DNA of 64,000 nucleotides from CAVSCD01 sp963726335 (lineage in GTDB: Bacteria; Acidobacteriota; Aminicenantia; Aminicenantales; UBA8522), in NCBI GenBank assembly GCA_963726335.1, contig CAVSCD010000002.1:186001-250000 (forward strand), in the 5' to 3' direction. The translations under genes were made by a program, and so were the position numbers. Every line of letters begins with the position of its first letter. Position 1 is the first letter of the stretch. Shown in pieces: positions 46,603 to 55,971 of this stretch. A model generated the notes under the pieces. The model did not search any database. It saw only the letters and a list, made by a program, of their open reading frames with translations, and was not told the DNA's origin.

Positions 46603-49026
46603 ATGGCAAAACAACCCACTGGCCGCCGAAACCTTTTTCTCGCAGCGTCCCTTGTCCTGACTCTCGGCCCAACGCTTGTTTCCGGCCAAGCCGGCTCACA
46701 GGGATATTGGACGCCCCGGGAGCCGCCGAAAGCGCGCTACGTCATCGACGCCCGGTTCGACGCCGCCGGCGGCGACCTCGAGGGCAAGGAAACCATCGCC
46801 TTCCGGAACACGGCGCGGGGCCCGATCGACACCGTGGCCATCGAGTGGTCGATCGGCCCGGCGTCGTCGCTTTCGGTTTCCGTTTCCGGAAGGCCACTGG
46901 CTCCCCTGAACCCCGAGAAGGCCGCGACTCTCCCCTCCCCTCTTTATTATCGGTTGCCCGAGGCTCTTCGAGCGGGAAAGAATATCAAGCTGGAGATCGC
47001 ATTCAAAAGGCAGGGAGTCTTTCCGCTCGGCAATGCTATGTTCGCCAGCAGCCGGGTGTTCCCGAGCCTCGACTGGGACGGTCTGCCGGTCCACGACGCC
47101 TACTCCGTGAAGCTCGAGGCTCCGCCGGGCTTCACGATGGCGGCAACCGGCCGTCTCGACGCGAAGACCGGCCGGTATGAGGCCCCTGCCGCCCGAAGCT
47201 TCGGCGTCTTCCTGGCCAAGGGCGTCAAGCTGGAATTCCGGGAGGTCGAGGGCGTCCTCGTTACGACCGCCGCCACCGAGGGAGGCGCCAGGGCCGCGGC
47301 GATCTGCCTGGAGACCGCCTGTGATGTCATCAGGTTCGCCAAGTCCTGGCTCGGGTTTTATCCTTTCTCTTTTTTGACGATCATCCCGGGCGGCAGCGGG
47401 CGCTGGGGCGGCTATCCCGTCGCCACGGGCATGGTCGCCATCCACGGACTCGAGACCTATAAGGACGGCGAATCCCCCCTCTGGTGGAAGTGGATCACGG
47501 CCCACGAGATCGGCCACGAGTACTGGGGCGAATGGGTGCTCGACCCCGACGACCCGGCCTGGCTCTGGATCGCCATGGGGATCGCGCTCGACACGGAGTA
47601 CCTCACGACCCGCGGAATCGACCCCGACCGGCGCACCAAGTGGATGGCCAACTATCTCGACGGGATTCGCTCATACTGCGACATGACCGTGGACATCCCG
47701 CCGGCCCAGGTCGATGGCCTCCATTACGACCACAACAACACCGTCGTCCACAGCAAGTGTCCAAGCCTCATCTTCGCCCTCGACAGCCTGGTGGGCCGGC
47801 CGGCGTTCGAGGAAATCTATAAACGATGCCTGACCGAATACGGCGGGAAGCGGCTCGGCTGGAAGAATTTCAGGCGCGTCTGCGAAAGGGAGACAGGCCG
47901 GGATCTCGCCTGGTTTTTCGACCAATGGGTCAGGTCCAACGCCTATCTCTGCTACAAGATCACTTCCAAGGACAGCCGGCCCGAAGGCTCGGGCTTTCGT
48001 TCGACCGTCACGGTCCGGAGGCTGGGCACGATGAAGATGCCCATCCCCGTCAAGGCTGTGTTCGAGGACGGAAGCGAGGAAACTCAAGTCACGGAACGCG
48101 GTCTCGACACCGACGTCCTGACCTTTGAGAGCCAGTCCAGGCTCAAGGAGGCCGTCGTCGACCCGGAAAAGCGGCTGGCCATGCTCGACGAGCCGCTGCC
48201 CGCGATTTCGGATGAAGCCGCCCGCGCCCTGTCGCGCGGCTGGAGGGAAGAGGACTGCGCGGCCGTCTATCAGGCGATCAAGGACGAAAACATCCCCAAT
48301 CCCGGCATCTGGTACGGGCTCGGGACGCAGCTTTACGGACGCGAACAAGACGATGCGTCCGCGGACTGCTTCCGGCGGGTCGCGGCCCTCGAGAAGGACG
48401 GCCTCGACAAGTTCGCCGCGCTCGGCTGGCTGGGCCTCCTGAGCGATCTCGGGGGAAAGCGGGCCGAGGCCGTCGCCCGCTACCGCGAGGCGCTCGAGTT
48501 CGACACCGGCGAATCCATGCGGCACGATCAGTACCGTCTCACGATAAACAGGAGGTGGCTGGAGGAGCGGCTGAAGAAGCCCTTCACCAGAACGGCCGCT
48601 ATCGAAATCCCGGCCAACCCGACCGCCCGGGAACTCATCGACATCGTCGGCGAGCTCGACTGGACCCGCCAGGGCGGAACGCCGCGCTTGATCTATGAGA
48701 AAACACGCGGCCTGAAGATCTCCGACCCGGGCTTCTGGCTGAAGCTCGGCCTCCTGCTTTATGACAGCGCGGATTATCCGCGATCTCTGAGCAGCTTTGA
48801 GACTCTCTTGGCCCTTGACTCTTCAGAGCTCCACAAGTTCACGGCGCTCGTCTGGATGGGGCACCTGGCGGACTTGGGGGGACAAAGAGACAAGGCGCTG
48901 GAGTATTATCGGGCCGCCCTCAAGCTTGACCCGGGAGTCCCGATGACCCACAGCCAGTACGGGATGACCATCGACCGCCGATGGGTCGAGGAGCGGCTCG
49001 CGACGAGGTTCGTGCGGCAAAAATAA
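46603..49026 (+). CDS. M1-like (aminopeptidase N family) protein with C-terminal TPR-like repeats
   Basis: 807 intact residues with signal peptide (PTLVSGQAG), RBS GAGGAGG. An N-terminal M1 beta domain is followed by the catalytic-like domain with HEIGHEYWGEW (His301, Glu302, His305). In M1 peptidases the third zinc ligand is Glu of a WLNEG-type motif 19 residues after the second His; here the matching stretch reads LWIAMGIALDTEYL, with Met in that place. Asp330 or Glu332 might substitute, or zinc binding and activity may be altered. From about residue 530 come two matching modules of about 110 residues (WYGLGTQLYGREQDDASADC and WLKLGLLLYDSADYPRSLSS, each ending in an RRWxEERL stretch) that resemble TPR repeats. 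A degenerate or specialised peptidase is inferred. Confidence 0.8.
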   Translation: MAKQPTGRRNLFLAASLVLTLGPTLVSGQAGSQGYWTPREPPKARYVIDARFDAAGGDLEGKETIAFRNTARGPIDTVAIEWSIGPASSLSVSVSGRPLAPLNPEKAATLPSPLYYRLPEALRAGKNIKLEIAFKRQGVFPLGNAMFASSRVFPSLDWDGLPVHDAYSVKLEAPPGFTMAATGRLDAKTGRYEAPAARSFGVFLAKGVKLEFREVEGVLVTTAATEGGARAAAICLETACDVIRFAKSWLGFYPFSFLTIIPGGSGRWGGYPVATGMVAIHGLETYKDGESPLWWKWITAHEIGHEYWGEWVLDPDDPAWLWIAMGIALDTEYLTTRGIDPDRRTKWMANYLDGIRSYCDMTVDIPPAQVDGLHYDHNNTVVHSKCPSLIFALDSLVGRPAFEEIYKRCLTEYGGKRLGWKNFRRVCERETGRDLAWFFDQWVRSNAYLCYKITSKDSRPEGSGFRSTVTVRRLGTMKMPIPVKAVFEDGSEETQVTERGLDTDVLTFESQSRLKEAVVDPEKRLAMLDEPLPAISDEAARALSRGWREEDCAAVYQAIKDENIPNPGIWYGLGTQLYGREQDDASADCFRRVAALEKDGLDKFAALGWLGLLSDLGGKRAEAVARYREALEFDTGESMRHDQYRLTINRRWLEERLKKPFTRTAAIEIPANPTARELIDIVGELDWTRQGGTPRLIYEKTRGLKISDPGFWLKLGLLLYDSADYPRSLSSFETLLALDSSELHKFTALVWMGHLADLGGQRDKALEYYRAALKLDPGVPMTHSQYGMTIDRRWVEERLATRFVRQK

Positions 49027-49044
49027 GAGTTCGGCGCCCTCCGT

Positions 49045-49195
49045 TCAGAACGCGGGAACGGGTGGCTTGTCACCATAGATGACGGCGTCATGGAGCCTGA
49101 CCTCGGCCCCCGGAGACGGCTGAAGGAGCTTGAGCCGCACAGCGTGTTTCCCCGGCTTCAAGCGGTATTTGAAAACCCGCGGCCGTTTCGAATAT
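49045..49195 (-). pseudogene. C-terminal remnant of a secreted glycan-active or beta-sandwich protein
   Basis: On the minus strand an open stretch without a start reads RYSKRPRVFKYRLKPGKHAV, then RLKLLQPSPGAEVRLHDAVI and YGDKPPVPAF before a stop at 49047-49045. The composition and the alternating hydrophobic pattern (GKHAVRLKLL, EVRLHDAVIYGD) look like the last strands of a carbohydrate-binding or jelly-roll domain that ends many Aminicenantes-type glycosidases. The rest of the gene is missing: upstream sequence is immediately the GH35 gene. Most likely the residue of a deletion or rearrangement. Family not identified. Confidence 0.45.
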
Positions 49196-49223
49196 CTTAG
49201 GATCGGCTGAAAACGGAGACGAC

Positions 49224-51036
49224 ATGAACAGCATGCTGAAGCGCGGTTTCATTTTGGCGATCGTCGGGACGGTCTCCCTGGGCGCCGCCGGGGCCGCCGA
49301 CCATACGTTCGTGATCAAGGGGAGCGACTTTCTTCTCGACGGCCGGCCGTATCAGATCATGGCCGGCGAGCTCCATTTCCAGAGGATCCCCCGCGAATAC
49401 TGGAGGGACCGGCTGGACAAAGCCAGGGCCATGGGGCTCAACACCGTGGCCACGTACGTGTACTGGGGCCTTCTCGAACCCGAGCCCGGGCAATGGGATT
49501 TCACCGGCGAAAACGATATCGCCGCGTTCATCCGGGAAGCCCAGGCGGCCGGCCTCTGGGTCCTGCTCCGCCCCGGGCCCTACGCCTGCGCCGAGTGGGA
49601 TTTCGGCGGCCTGCCCCCTGGCTTCTGCGCATCCCCGACATCAAGATCCGGTGCGGCGACGCGCGGTACCTCGCCGCCTGCGAATCGTATGTCCGCAGGC
49701 TCGCCGCCGAGGTCCGGGACCTCCAGGTCCAGCGCGGCGGGCCGGTCCTCATGCTCCAGATCGAAAACGAGTACGGAAGCTTCGGCAACGACCGGGAATA
49801 TCTCCTGGCGTTGAAGCGCGCCTGGGAGAAAGCCGGCATCGCGGTTCCGTTCTTTACCGCAGACGGAGCCGCCCCCGACATGCTCGAAGCCGGCACCATC
49901 CCCGGCGCCGCCATCGGCCTTGACCCCGGGACGAACGCCCAGCACTTCGCCGAGGCGGAGAAGCTCGGCCGCGGCGTTCCGGTTTTCTGCAGCGAGATCT
50001 ACCCGGGCTGGATCACGCACTGGGGCGAGGCCTGGGCCAGGGTCAAGACGGAGGACCTCATCCCGCAGCTCACCTGGCTCCTCGAGAACGGCAAGTCGTT
50101 CAACCTCTATCTCTTTCACGGCGGGACGAACTTCGGGTTCACCGCAGGGGCCAACTTCGGCGAAAAGTACCTGCCGACGATCACGAGCTACGACTACGAT
50201 TCGCCCCTCAACGAGTCGGGGCAGCCCACGCCCAAGTACTTTGCCCTGCGCGATCTCCTGGCCAAACGCCAGCCGGGCGGAGCGAAGCTCCCCGAGCTCC
50301 CCGCGCCTCTTCCGGTGATCGAGATCCAGGAGCTGATGCCGGCGGAGAGCGCCTCGATCTTCGACCAGCTCCCCGGGCCGCGCCGGGCTCCGCAGCCCCG
50401 TCCGATGGAAGCCTTCGACCAGAACTGGGGGTTCATCCTCTACCGGACGGACCTCGTCGGCGCGCGCTCCGGCAAGCTGACCGTCACCGAGCTTCACGAT
50501 TACGCCAACATCTACGTCGACGGGAAGTCCTCGGCACGCTCGACCGTTCCAAGGACGAACAGTCCATCGACATCCCCGCCTCCGACCCGCCCGCCTCCAG
50601 GCTCGAGATCCTGGTCGAGGCGATGGGCCGGATCAACTACGGCGACCGGATGATCGACCGCAAGGGCATCACCGACAGGGTGACGCTCGGCCGGATGACG
50701 CTCATGAACTGGGAGGTCTTTCCCCTGCCGATGGACCTGAAGTTCCTCGAGGGGTTGAGGTTCGCGCCGGGCCCCCCGCCGGACCGGCCGGGCGTCTTCT
50801 TCCGCGGCCGGTTCGAGCTCGAAGCGAAGGGCGACACTTACCTCGACATGAGCGGCTGGCGGAAGGGGGTTGTCTGGGTCAACGGCCGGAACCTCGGCCG
50901 TTATTGGGACGCCGGGCCGCAGAAAAGGCTCTATTGTCCGGCCCCGTTCCTGAGAAAAGGGCCAAACGAGATCCTGATCTTCGACCTCCACCGCACGGCG
51001 CCAGCGCCGGTCCGGGGAGTACGATCCCTTGAATAG
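49224..51036 (+). CDS. GH35 beta-galactosidase, secreted, two frameshifts
   Basis: About 604 codons with signal peptide (LGAAGAADHTF), RBS GGAGA. GH35 landmarks: GELHFQRIPREYWRDRLDKA, GLNTVATYVYWGLLEPEPG, and PGPYACAEWDFGGLP. The acid/base Glu is in MLQIENEYGSFGND and the nucleophile region is VFCSEIYPGWITHWGE; then come LYLFHGGTNFGFTAGA and YDSPLNESGQPTPKYF. Breaks occur near 49612 (after FGGLPP; continues WLLRIPDIKIRC) and near 50530 (after ANIYVDGK). The C-terminal jelly-roll is intact with GRINYGDRMIDRKGITD and GVVWVNGRNLGRYWDAGPQ. The fold ends in the usual position. Removes terminal beta-galactose from oligosaccharides or glycoproteins. Confidence 0.84.
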
Positions 51037-51084
51037 ACAGGTGGGAAATGGTCGACGGTTCCGTGACGAATTCGATCCTCGAGA

Positions 51085-51108
51085 GGGTCCTGTCACGGGG
51101 CGTCCTCG
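51085..51108 (+). repeat. Dispersed intergenic repeat, GGGTCCTGTCA family, shortened copy 3
   Basis: Begins GGGTCCTGTCACGGGGCGTC and lacks 8 bp present in the copies at 15411 and 41836. A fourth copy of only the 10-bp core lies at 55092-55101 (minus). It falls in the short gap before the GH20-like gene and may carry that gene's leader. Confidence 0.5.
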
Positions 51109-51120
51109 AAGGTGGACACC

Positions 51121-53580
51121 ATGAGAATTCGACGTTTGAGTTCAGCGTTACTCCGGACCGTCGCGGTCGTTGGCCTCTTGGCGGCGGCGGGAGCCGGCCT
51201 CGCCCTGTCCGTTTCGGCCCAACAGGCGGCGAGCTCGCGCGACTGGTCGAAGCGAGTCATCCCCCTGCCCAAGAAAATGGACATCGCCCGCGCGGACACC
51301 GCCGCCTTTCCGAGCGACGAGATCTTCCTGGCCATGCCCCGGCTGAACGATCCGCTGCTCGAGACGGCGGGCCGGCTCCTGCGGCGTTTCGCCCGGGGCC
51401 GCCGCGGTTTCCAGATCCGGCTCACCCTGACCGACGGCAGCTGCCCGGACAAGATCCGCCTGGCGATCCGCGACCTGCCGAACAGGGACCAGGCCTACGC
51501 CATCGAACCGCTCGTCGAACGGGGCCGGCTGACCGGGCTCATCCTGGCCGCCAACACGCCGCTCGGCCTCCTCTACGCCGCGCGCACGCTCGATCAGCTC
51601 GTGGCGCTCCCCGAGCCCCCGGATCAGAAGATCAAGCTCCCCAAGGTGTCGATCGTCGACTGGCCCGACCTCGCGGAGCGCGGCGAATGGGGAGGGAACG
51701 CGGCCAAGGACCTGGCCTGGCTCGCGGAGCGCAAACTCAACGTCATCGAGGTGCATCCGAAGCTCGGGTTTAACGAAGACGGCTCGCCGTCCGCCGAGCT
51801 CGACCGGGACATGCTGGCCGAGGGCTCGCGGGTCGGGGTCAAGATCGTGCCCATCATCCTGCACCTGGAGCAGCTCGCGGGGACCGGGCTGTTCAAGCAT
51901 CACCCGGAGACCGCCGCGACGCCCGATCCATCGAAACCGCTCCCCACCGACTATGCGCCGGGCGTCTGCTTTTCGAGCCCCAAGACGGTCGATCTCCTGG
52001 CCGGTTGGATGGGCCTTCTCCTCGACCTCCCGGGCGTCTCCGAGGTCGACGTCTGGCTGTCCGAGACGGAAAGCGGCTGTTTCTGCCCGGACTGCCTCGG
52101 CCGGAACCCGTTCGTCATGGAGACCCGGGGCATCACGAGCGCCTTCGAGAAGGCCCGGACGGGCCGGCCGAAGGCCGCTCTCCGGATCCTGCTGACGCAG
52201 GCGAGCTACGACTCAAACGGTTTGATTCTCGAAGCCGTCCGGCCGGACACGAAGGTCATCTACTATGACGGCGGCCGGACCTACGACAGCTCCCACAAGC
52301 CCATGATCACTCCCCTGCTCGCCGACTTCGCCCGACGCCGCTGGCTCGGCGTATATCCCCAGCTCACGAATTCCTGGCGGACGGTGTTCCCCTTCTCCGG
52401 CCCCCAGTTCATCCTCGCCCGGATGCAGGAATTCGCGGCCAAGGGGCTGGCGAGCATGATCGGCTACGCCACGCCCTCAAACCGCTATTACGACTTCAAC
52501 GTCACGGCGGCCGCGGAGTGGAGCTGGTCGGCCCGCGGCCGGTCGGTCCGGGAATTCGCCGAAGCCTACGCCGCGCGACGCGGCTTTCCCCAACCGGCGA
52601 AGTTCGCCGAATGGCTGGAAAAGGCGGGCGACGTCGGCTGGAAGCTTGCCGGCAGCCGCGCCGTCGAAAGGCTGATCTTCGGCGCGGGCGGGCAATCCTT
52701 CGTCGACGGCCGGATCCAGCCCGGACGGTCGTCGGCGCTCCTTAAGAACCTGAAGTTCGGGGGCGACCTTTTCGCCGAATTCCCGGACGAGAAGGACTTC
52801 GGCGAGAGCCTGGTTCGGGCGCGCGCCGGACACCGGCTGGCGCAGGAAGCCGGCGACCCGCGGGTGACCGACGAATCGGAATGCGTCCTGGGCATGATGG
52901 AGTTCCTGGCCTCGCTCGAGGAAGCCGCCGGCGCCTGGCGGGCGGCCGGGGAGCCGGACAAGTCCGCGCTGGAGAAAGCGCTTCGGAATATCGACATCAC
53001 GGCGCAAAAGCTCACCGCCTCGGTCTACCGCTGGGGGATGCGGGCGAATCCCTTGCCCCACCCGGAGCTCTCGTCCCGGTTTCGCGACACGGTGGGTTTC
53101 GCGGCTTCCACGGCCGACCAGGTATGGCGGCTGGCGGCCGGGGCGGGCATCGAGGACCCTCAGCCGGACTACCGGAGGCGGTCCGCTTTGACCTGGACGG
53201 AAAAGGACTTCGCCGGAGGGCCGACGGCGGCGCTCCGGACCGATATCACGGACCTCCTGAGCGGCGCCGGCGAATACGACGTGACCCTCCAGTTCCTGGA
53301 GGGCGCTTCAGGGATCAGCGTGCGCGCGGTCTCTCTCTCCCGGGGCGCGACGCCGGAGGCGGCCGGGGAGATCGACGCGGACCGGTGGGATTTCAAGATC
53401 GGCCGTTGGGATAACTACATCGACTACTGGTTGACACTGTCCCCGGAGAAGGCCGCCGCCGCCAAGGAAGGCGACCGGTATTTTCTCGAGGTGGAGCTAA
53501 CCGGTCCGCCCGCCGAGCTTCCGGCCGAGCGCCGGACGACGTCCGGGTTCGCGGCCGTGCGGCGCTCCTGGCGCCAGTAG
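51121..53580 (+). CDS. GH20-like secreted glycosidase (hexosaminidase-type N-domain)
   Basis: About 819 residues from the ATG at 51121 (AAGGTGG at good spacing) rather than the GTG 9 bp earlier. Signal peptide, then a GH20b-type alpha/beta domain: IPLPKKMDIARADTAAFPSD, AYAIEPLVERGRLTGLILAA, and NTPLGLLYAARTLDQLVALP, the classic domain that precedes GH20/GH84 barrels. It continues PKVSIVDWPDLAERGEWGGN into the TIM barrel. The barrel has VDVWLSETESGCFCPDCLGR, with an acidic residue and a CxCxxC cluster, not the canonical GH20 DE pair. A C-terminal helical and a beta-sandwich domain complete it. The hexosaminidase superfamily is clear, but activity and catalytic residues are not. It converges on the serine hydrolase with a 13-bp gap. 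Confidence 0.75.
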   Translation: MRIRRLSSALLRTVAVVGLLAAAGAGLALSVSAQQAASSRDWSKRVIPLPKKMDIARADTAAFPSDEIFLAMPRLNDPLLETAGRLLRRFARGRRGFQIRLTLTDGSCPDKIRLAIRDLPNRDQAYAIEPLVERGRLTGLILAANTPLGLLYAARTLDQLVALPEPPDQKIKLPKVSIVDWPDLAERGEWGGNAAKDLAWLAERKLNVIEVHPKLGFNEDGSPSAELDRDMLAEGSRVGVKIVPIILHLEQLAGTGLFKHHPETAATPDPSKPLPTDYAPGVCFSSPKTVDLLAGWMGLLLDLPGVSEVDVWLSETESGCFCPDCLGRNPFVMETRGITSAFEKARTGRPKAALRILLTQASYDSNGLILEAVRPDTKVIYYDGGRTYDSSHKPMITPLLADFARRRWLGVYPQLTNSWRTVFPFSGPQFILARMQEFAAKGLASMIGYATPSNRYYDFNVTAAAEWSWSARGRSVREFAEAYAARRGFPQPAKFAEWLEKAGDVGWKLAGSRAVERLIFGAGGQSFVDGRIQPGRSSALLKNLKFGGDLFAEFPDEKDFGESLVRARAGHRLAQEAGDPRVTDESECVLGMMEFLASLEEAAGAWRAAGEPDKSALEKALRNIDITAQKLTASVYRWGMRANPLPHPELSSRFRDTVGFAASTADQVWRLAAGAGIEDPQPDYRRRSALTWTEKDFAGGPTAALRTDITDLLSGAGEYDVTLQFLEGASGISVRAVSLSRGATPEAAGEIDADRWDFKIGRWDNYIDYWLTLSPEKAAAAKEGDRYFLEVELTGPPAELPAERRTTSGFAAVRRSWRQ

Positions 53581-53593
53581 GGTTTGTAATCGG

Positions 53594-54892
53594 TCAGCGC
53601 CGCGCGTAGGACGAGACGACCGACTGATAGACCAGGTTCTTGAACTTCCCGTGGAGGTCGCTCCCCGTCGCGGGAAGGAGCTGCGTCATCAGGACGCCCA
53701 CGAGTTTTTCCGCGGGGTCGACCCAGTAGGTCGTGTGGTAGGCCCCTCCCCATCCGAAAGCGCCGGTCGAGCCGAGCTGGCCGTCGCGCCCCAGGCGGTC
53801 CGTGACCCTGAAGCCCAGGCCGAAGGCCGACAATCCATAGAGCGCGCCGGCGTGGTCGGCGGTCATGAGATCCACAGTCTTGGGGCTCAGCACGCGGACC
53901 CCGCCCAGCTCGCCGCCGTTGAGGAGCATGACCAGGAAGCTCGCGTAATCCTCGGCCGTCGACAACAGGCCGGCGCCGCCCGCGGTACACATCCGCGGCC
54001 CTTTAACATAGAAATTGTCCCGGGCGTCCTCGACGAGCCCCAGCGCGCCCTTGTCATCCAGGCCGTAGACCGAGGCGAACCTGGAGAGCCTGTCTTCCGG
54101 CAAAAAGAAAAAAGTGTCCTTCATACCCAGGGGCCCGGTGATCCTCTTGGCGAAGAAATCGGCCAGGCTCATCCCCGAGACGCGCTCGACAAGGTAGCCG
54201 AGAATGTCGGTGTTGTAACCGTAAACCCACTTTTCGCCCGGCTGCGAGTCGAAGGGCAGCGTCGCCAGCTTCTTGACAACGTCCCCGATCGGCACGGGCT
54301 TATCCGCCAGGAACCAGCCCCGGATGCCGGCCGCCGTGTACGCTTCGGCGGCCGGGCCGTCGCCGTACGAGATCCCCGCCGTGTGGGTCAACAGGTCCCG
54401 GATGGTAATCGGCCGATTCACCGGGACGGTCTCGTATCCGTGGGAGCCTTTATCGGACGCCGCGACGGCCACCCGGGCGCCAGCGAATTCGGGGATATAC
54501 TTGGCGACCGGGTCGTCGAGCAGGATCCTCCCCTCCTCCATCAGGATCATGACGGCGGTCGTGGTCACGGCTTTGGTCTGGGAGGCGATCCGGAAGATCC
54601 CGTTCACCGGCATCGGCGCGCCGGCGGCAAGGTCGAGCTTGCCGAACGATTCGAGGTAGGCGACCTTGCCGTTCCGATAGATGAGCGCGACCAGGCCGGC
54701 CGTCTTGCCGTTGTCGACGTCCTCCCGCATGACGCGGCTGAGCCGTTCGAGCCGCTCGGGGGAAAGCCCGACCGTCTCGGGTTTCGCGGCGGGGAGCACA
54801 GCCGCCTGGACCATGATCGCCGCCAGAAGCCACATGCCAACGGCGGCCAGCGCGGCTCGCCTGAAGCGGAACCGATTCAGCGTTCTGTTCAT
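53594..54892 (-). CDS. Serine hydrolase, beta-lactamase/DD-peptidase family
   Basis: 432 residues from an ATG at 54892 (RBS GGAGGAATCCCGC); the reading further upstream to 55366 runs through promoter DNA and is not coding. Signal peptide. Class-C-type motifs: SQTK (Ser104-Lys107) in RIASQTKAVTT, the YGYNTDILGYL block, and GAFGWGGAYHTTYWVDP near the C-terminus, in place of KTG. These are esterase/transpeptidase-like enzymes of PF00144; a role in peptidoglycan fragments, ester cleavage or beta-lactam interaction cannot be separated. The N-terminal signal and a plain intact frame support expression. Confidence 0.86.
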   Translation of the reverse strand: MNRTLNRFRFRRAALAAVGMWLLAAIMVQAAVLPAAKPETVGLSPERLERLSRVMREDVDNGKTAGLVALIYRNGKVAYLESFGKLDLAAGAPMPVNGIFRIASQTKAVTTTAVMILMEEGRILLDDPVAKYIPEFAGARVAVAASDKGSHGYETVPVNRPITIRDLLTHTAGISYGDGPAAEAYTAAGIRGWFLADKPVPIGDVVKKLATLPFDSQPGEKWVYGYNTDILGYLVERVSGMSLADFFAKRITGPLGMKDTFFFLPEDRLSRFASVYGLDDKGALGLVEDARDNFYVKGPRMCTAGGAGLLSTAEDYASFLVMLLNGGELGGVRVLSPKTVDLMTADHAGALYGLSAFGLGFRVTDRLGRDGQLGSTGAFGWGGAYHTTYWVDPAEKLVGVLMTQLLPATGSDLHGKFKNLVYQSVVSSYARR

Positions 54893-55166
54893 GCGGGATT
54901 CCTCCATCTGCCGGGGTTCGGGCAGGACCATCGTCCGCTCAATATAGGGGCTCGGACCCGGACTGTCAACCCGGCAGGTAAAGCCGATGGGTGGCTCGGT
55001 TCGGGGGCCCCCCGCAGACGAACGTTTGATGGCGGTGACTCTGCGGGCAGAAACCAACTCGATGGGCCGTTCGGCTCCGGGGGAGAAACGAGACAGGACC
55101 CGTCGGCTGATTGTCGGTCGCTTGACGGATGGGCCGGACTCACGGATAATCCCCATGGAGCGCAAC

Positions 55167-55811
55167 ATGAGCATGAAGACGAGCGGGAAGTTCCTGGCGA
55201 CAGCGGCGAGCCTCTTATTCCTCGGGGCCGTATCGAACGCATCGGCCGTGGGCAGATTCACGATGGGCGTCAAGGGCGGCCTCAATTCGTTCAACCTCAG
55301 GGTCAAGAGCGATATCACGACGTCGTCCTTCCGGACACGCGGCGAATTCGCCTGGGGCGGGTTCATCGAGTACAGGATCAGCGGCCTTTTCTCCGTTCAG
55401 GCCGAGGTCCTGGACTCCCCGAAAGGCTCCAAGCTCCTCTCGGGTCTCACCGGTACGAGAGAGGACATCACGCTGATGTACGAATACACAGAGGTGCCGC
55501 TCCTCATAAAATGGGCCCAAGGTTTCGGGTCGAGGTGGATCCCGTCTCTCTACGCGGGCCCCTACTGGGCTCACCTCAGAGAGGCCAGCATAACGACCGA
55601 AGGCCGGCTCGAGAATATCACCGAACCGCTGCCGGATCAGAGGAGCTACGACCTCGGGGTCATCTTCGGATTCTCCCTCGGCTACGACCTGGGGCCTGTC
55701 TCGCTGACCGGGGAAGCGCGGTATGGCATGGGGCTCGTCGACGTCGACGAAAGCGCCGGCACGACGATCAACCACCGGGGGTGGTCTTTCATGGCGGGGA
55801 TCGGGTTTTGA
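55167..55811 (+). CDS. Outer-membrane beta-barrel-like protein (PorT/OmpA-barrel type)
   Basis: About 214 residues from the ATG at 55167, selected because GGAG lies 6 nt before it; an ATG at 55155 is an alternative. Signal peptide ends near SNASAVG. The body alternates hydrophobic and polar residues in strands with Gly/aromatic ends: MGVKGGLNSFNLRV, FAWGGFIEYRISGLFSVQAE, YEYTEVPLLIKWAQG, IPSLYAGPYWAHL, IFGFSLGYDLGPVSLTGEAR, and a terminal Phe (MAGIGF), as recognised by the Bam machinery. This matches the porin-family/PorT-like outer membrane beta-barrel (PF13568). Specific function unknown. Confidence 0.78.
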   Translation: MSMKTSGKFLATAASLLFLGAVSNASAVGRFTMGVKGGLNSFNLRVKSDITTSSFRTRGEFAWGGFIEYRISGLFSVQAEVLDSPKGSKLLSGLTGTREDITLMYEYTEVPLLIKWAQGFGSRWIPSLYAGPYWAHLREASITTEGRLENITEPLPDQRSYDLGVIFGFSLGYDLGPVSLTGEARYGMGLVDVDESAGTTINHRGWSFMAGIGF

Positions 55812-55828
55812 GGCCGGGACCGCTCATA

Positions 55829-55857
55829 TTGTAAAAAAAAACGGGTTTGGCTATAAT
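55829..55857 (+). promoter_or_regulatory. Promoter of the DEAD-box helicase gene
   Basis: TTGTAA at 55829-55834, exact 17-bp spacer containing a nine-A run, perfect TATAAT at 55852-55857. The predicted transcript starts near 55864, leaving a leader of about 108 nt before the ATG at 55972, long compared with other genes here. Confidence 0.6.
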
Positions 55858-55971
55858 AAACCTCCAAACAACTTGAAGGACACAGTCAAACGGCATTGGT
55901 TGTCCCACCCGAATAATTGATACGTCTGACCATAATCCCCTCATGTTGGAATCTACGATAAGGTAAGGTTA

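Noticed and set aside
54987..55166. Longer N-terminal extension of the barrel protein
   Set aside because: The extension contains repeat DNA and no signal peptide; a ribosome site and signal peptide begin at 55167.
53651..55834. 727-codon plus-strand open frame across the serine hydrolase
   Set aside because: Shadow; it runs across a promoter region and both real genes without any domain pattern.
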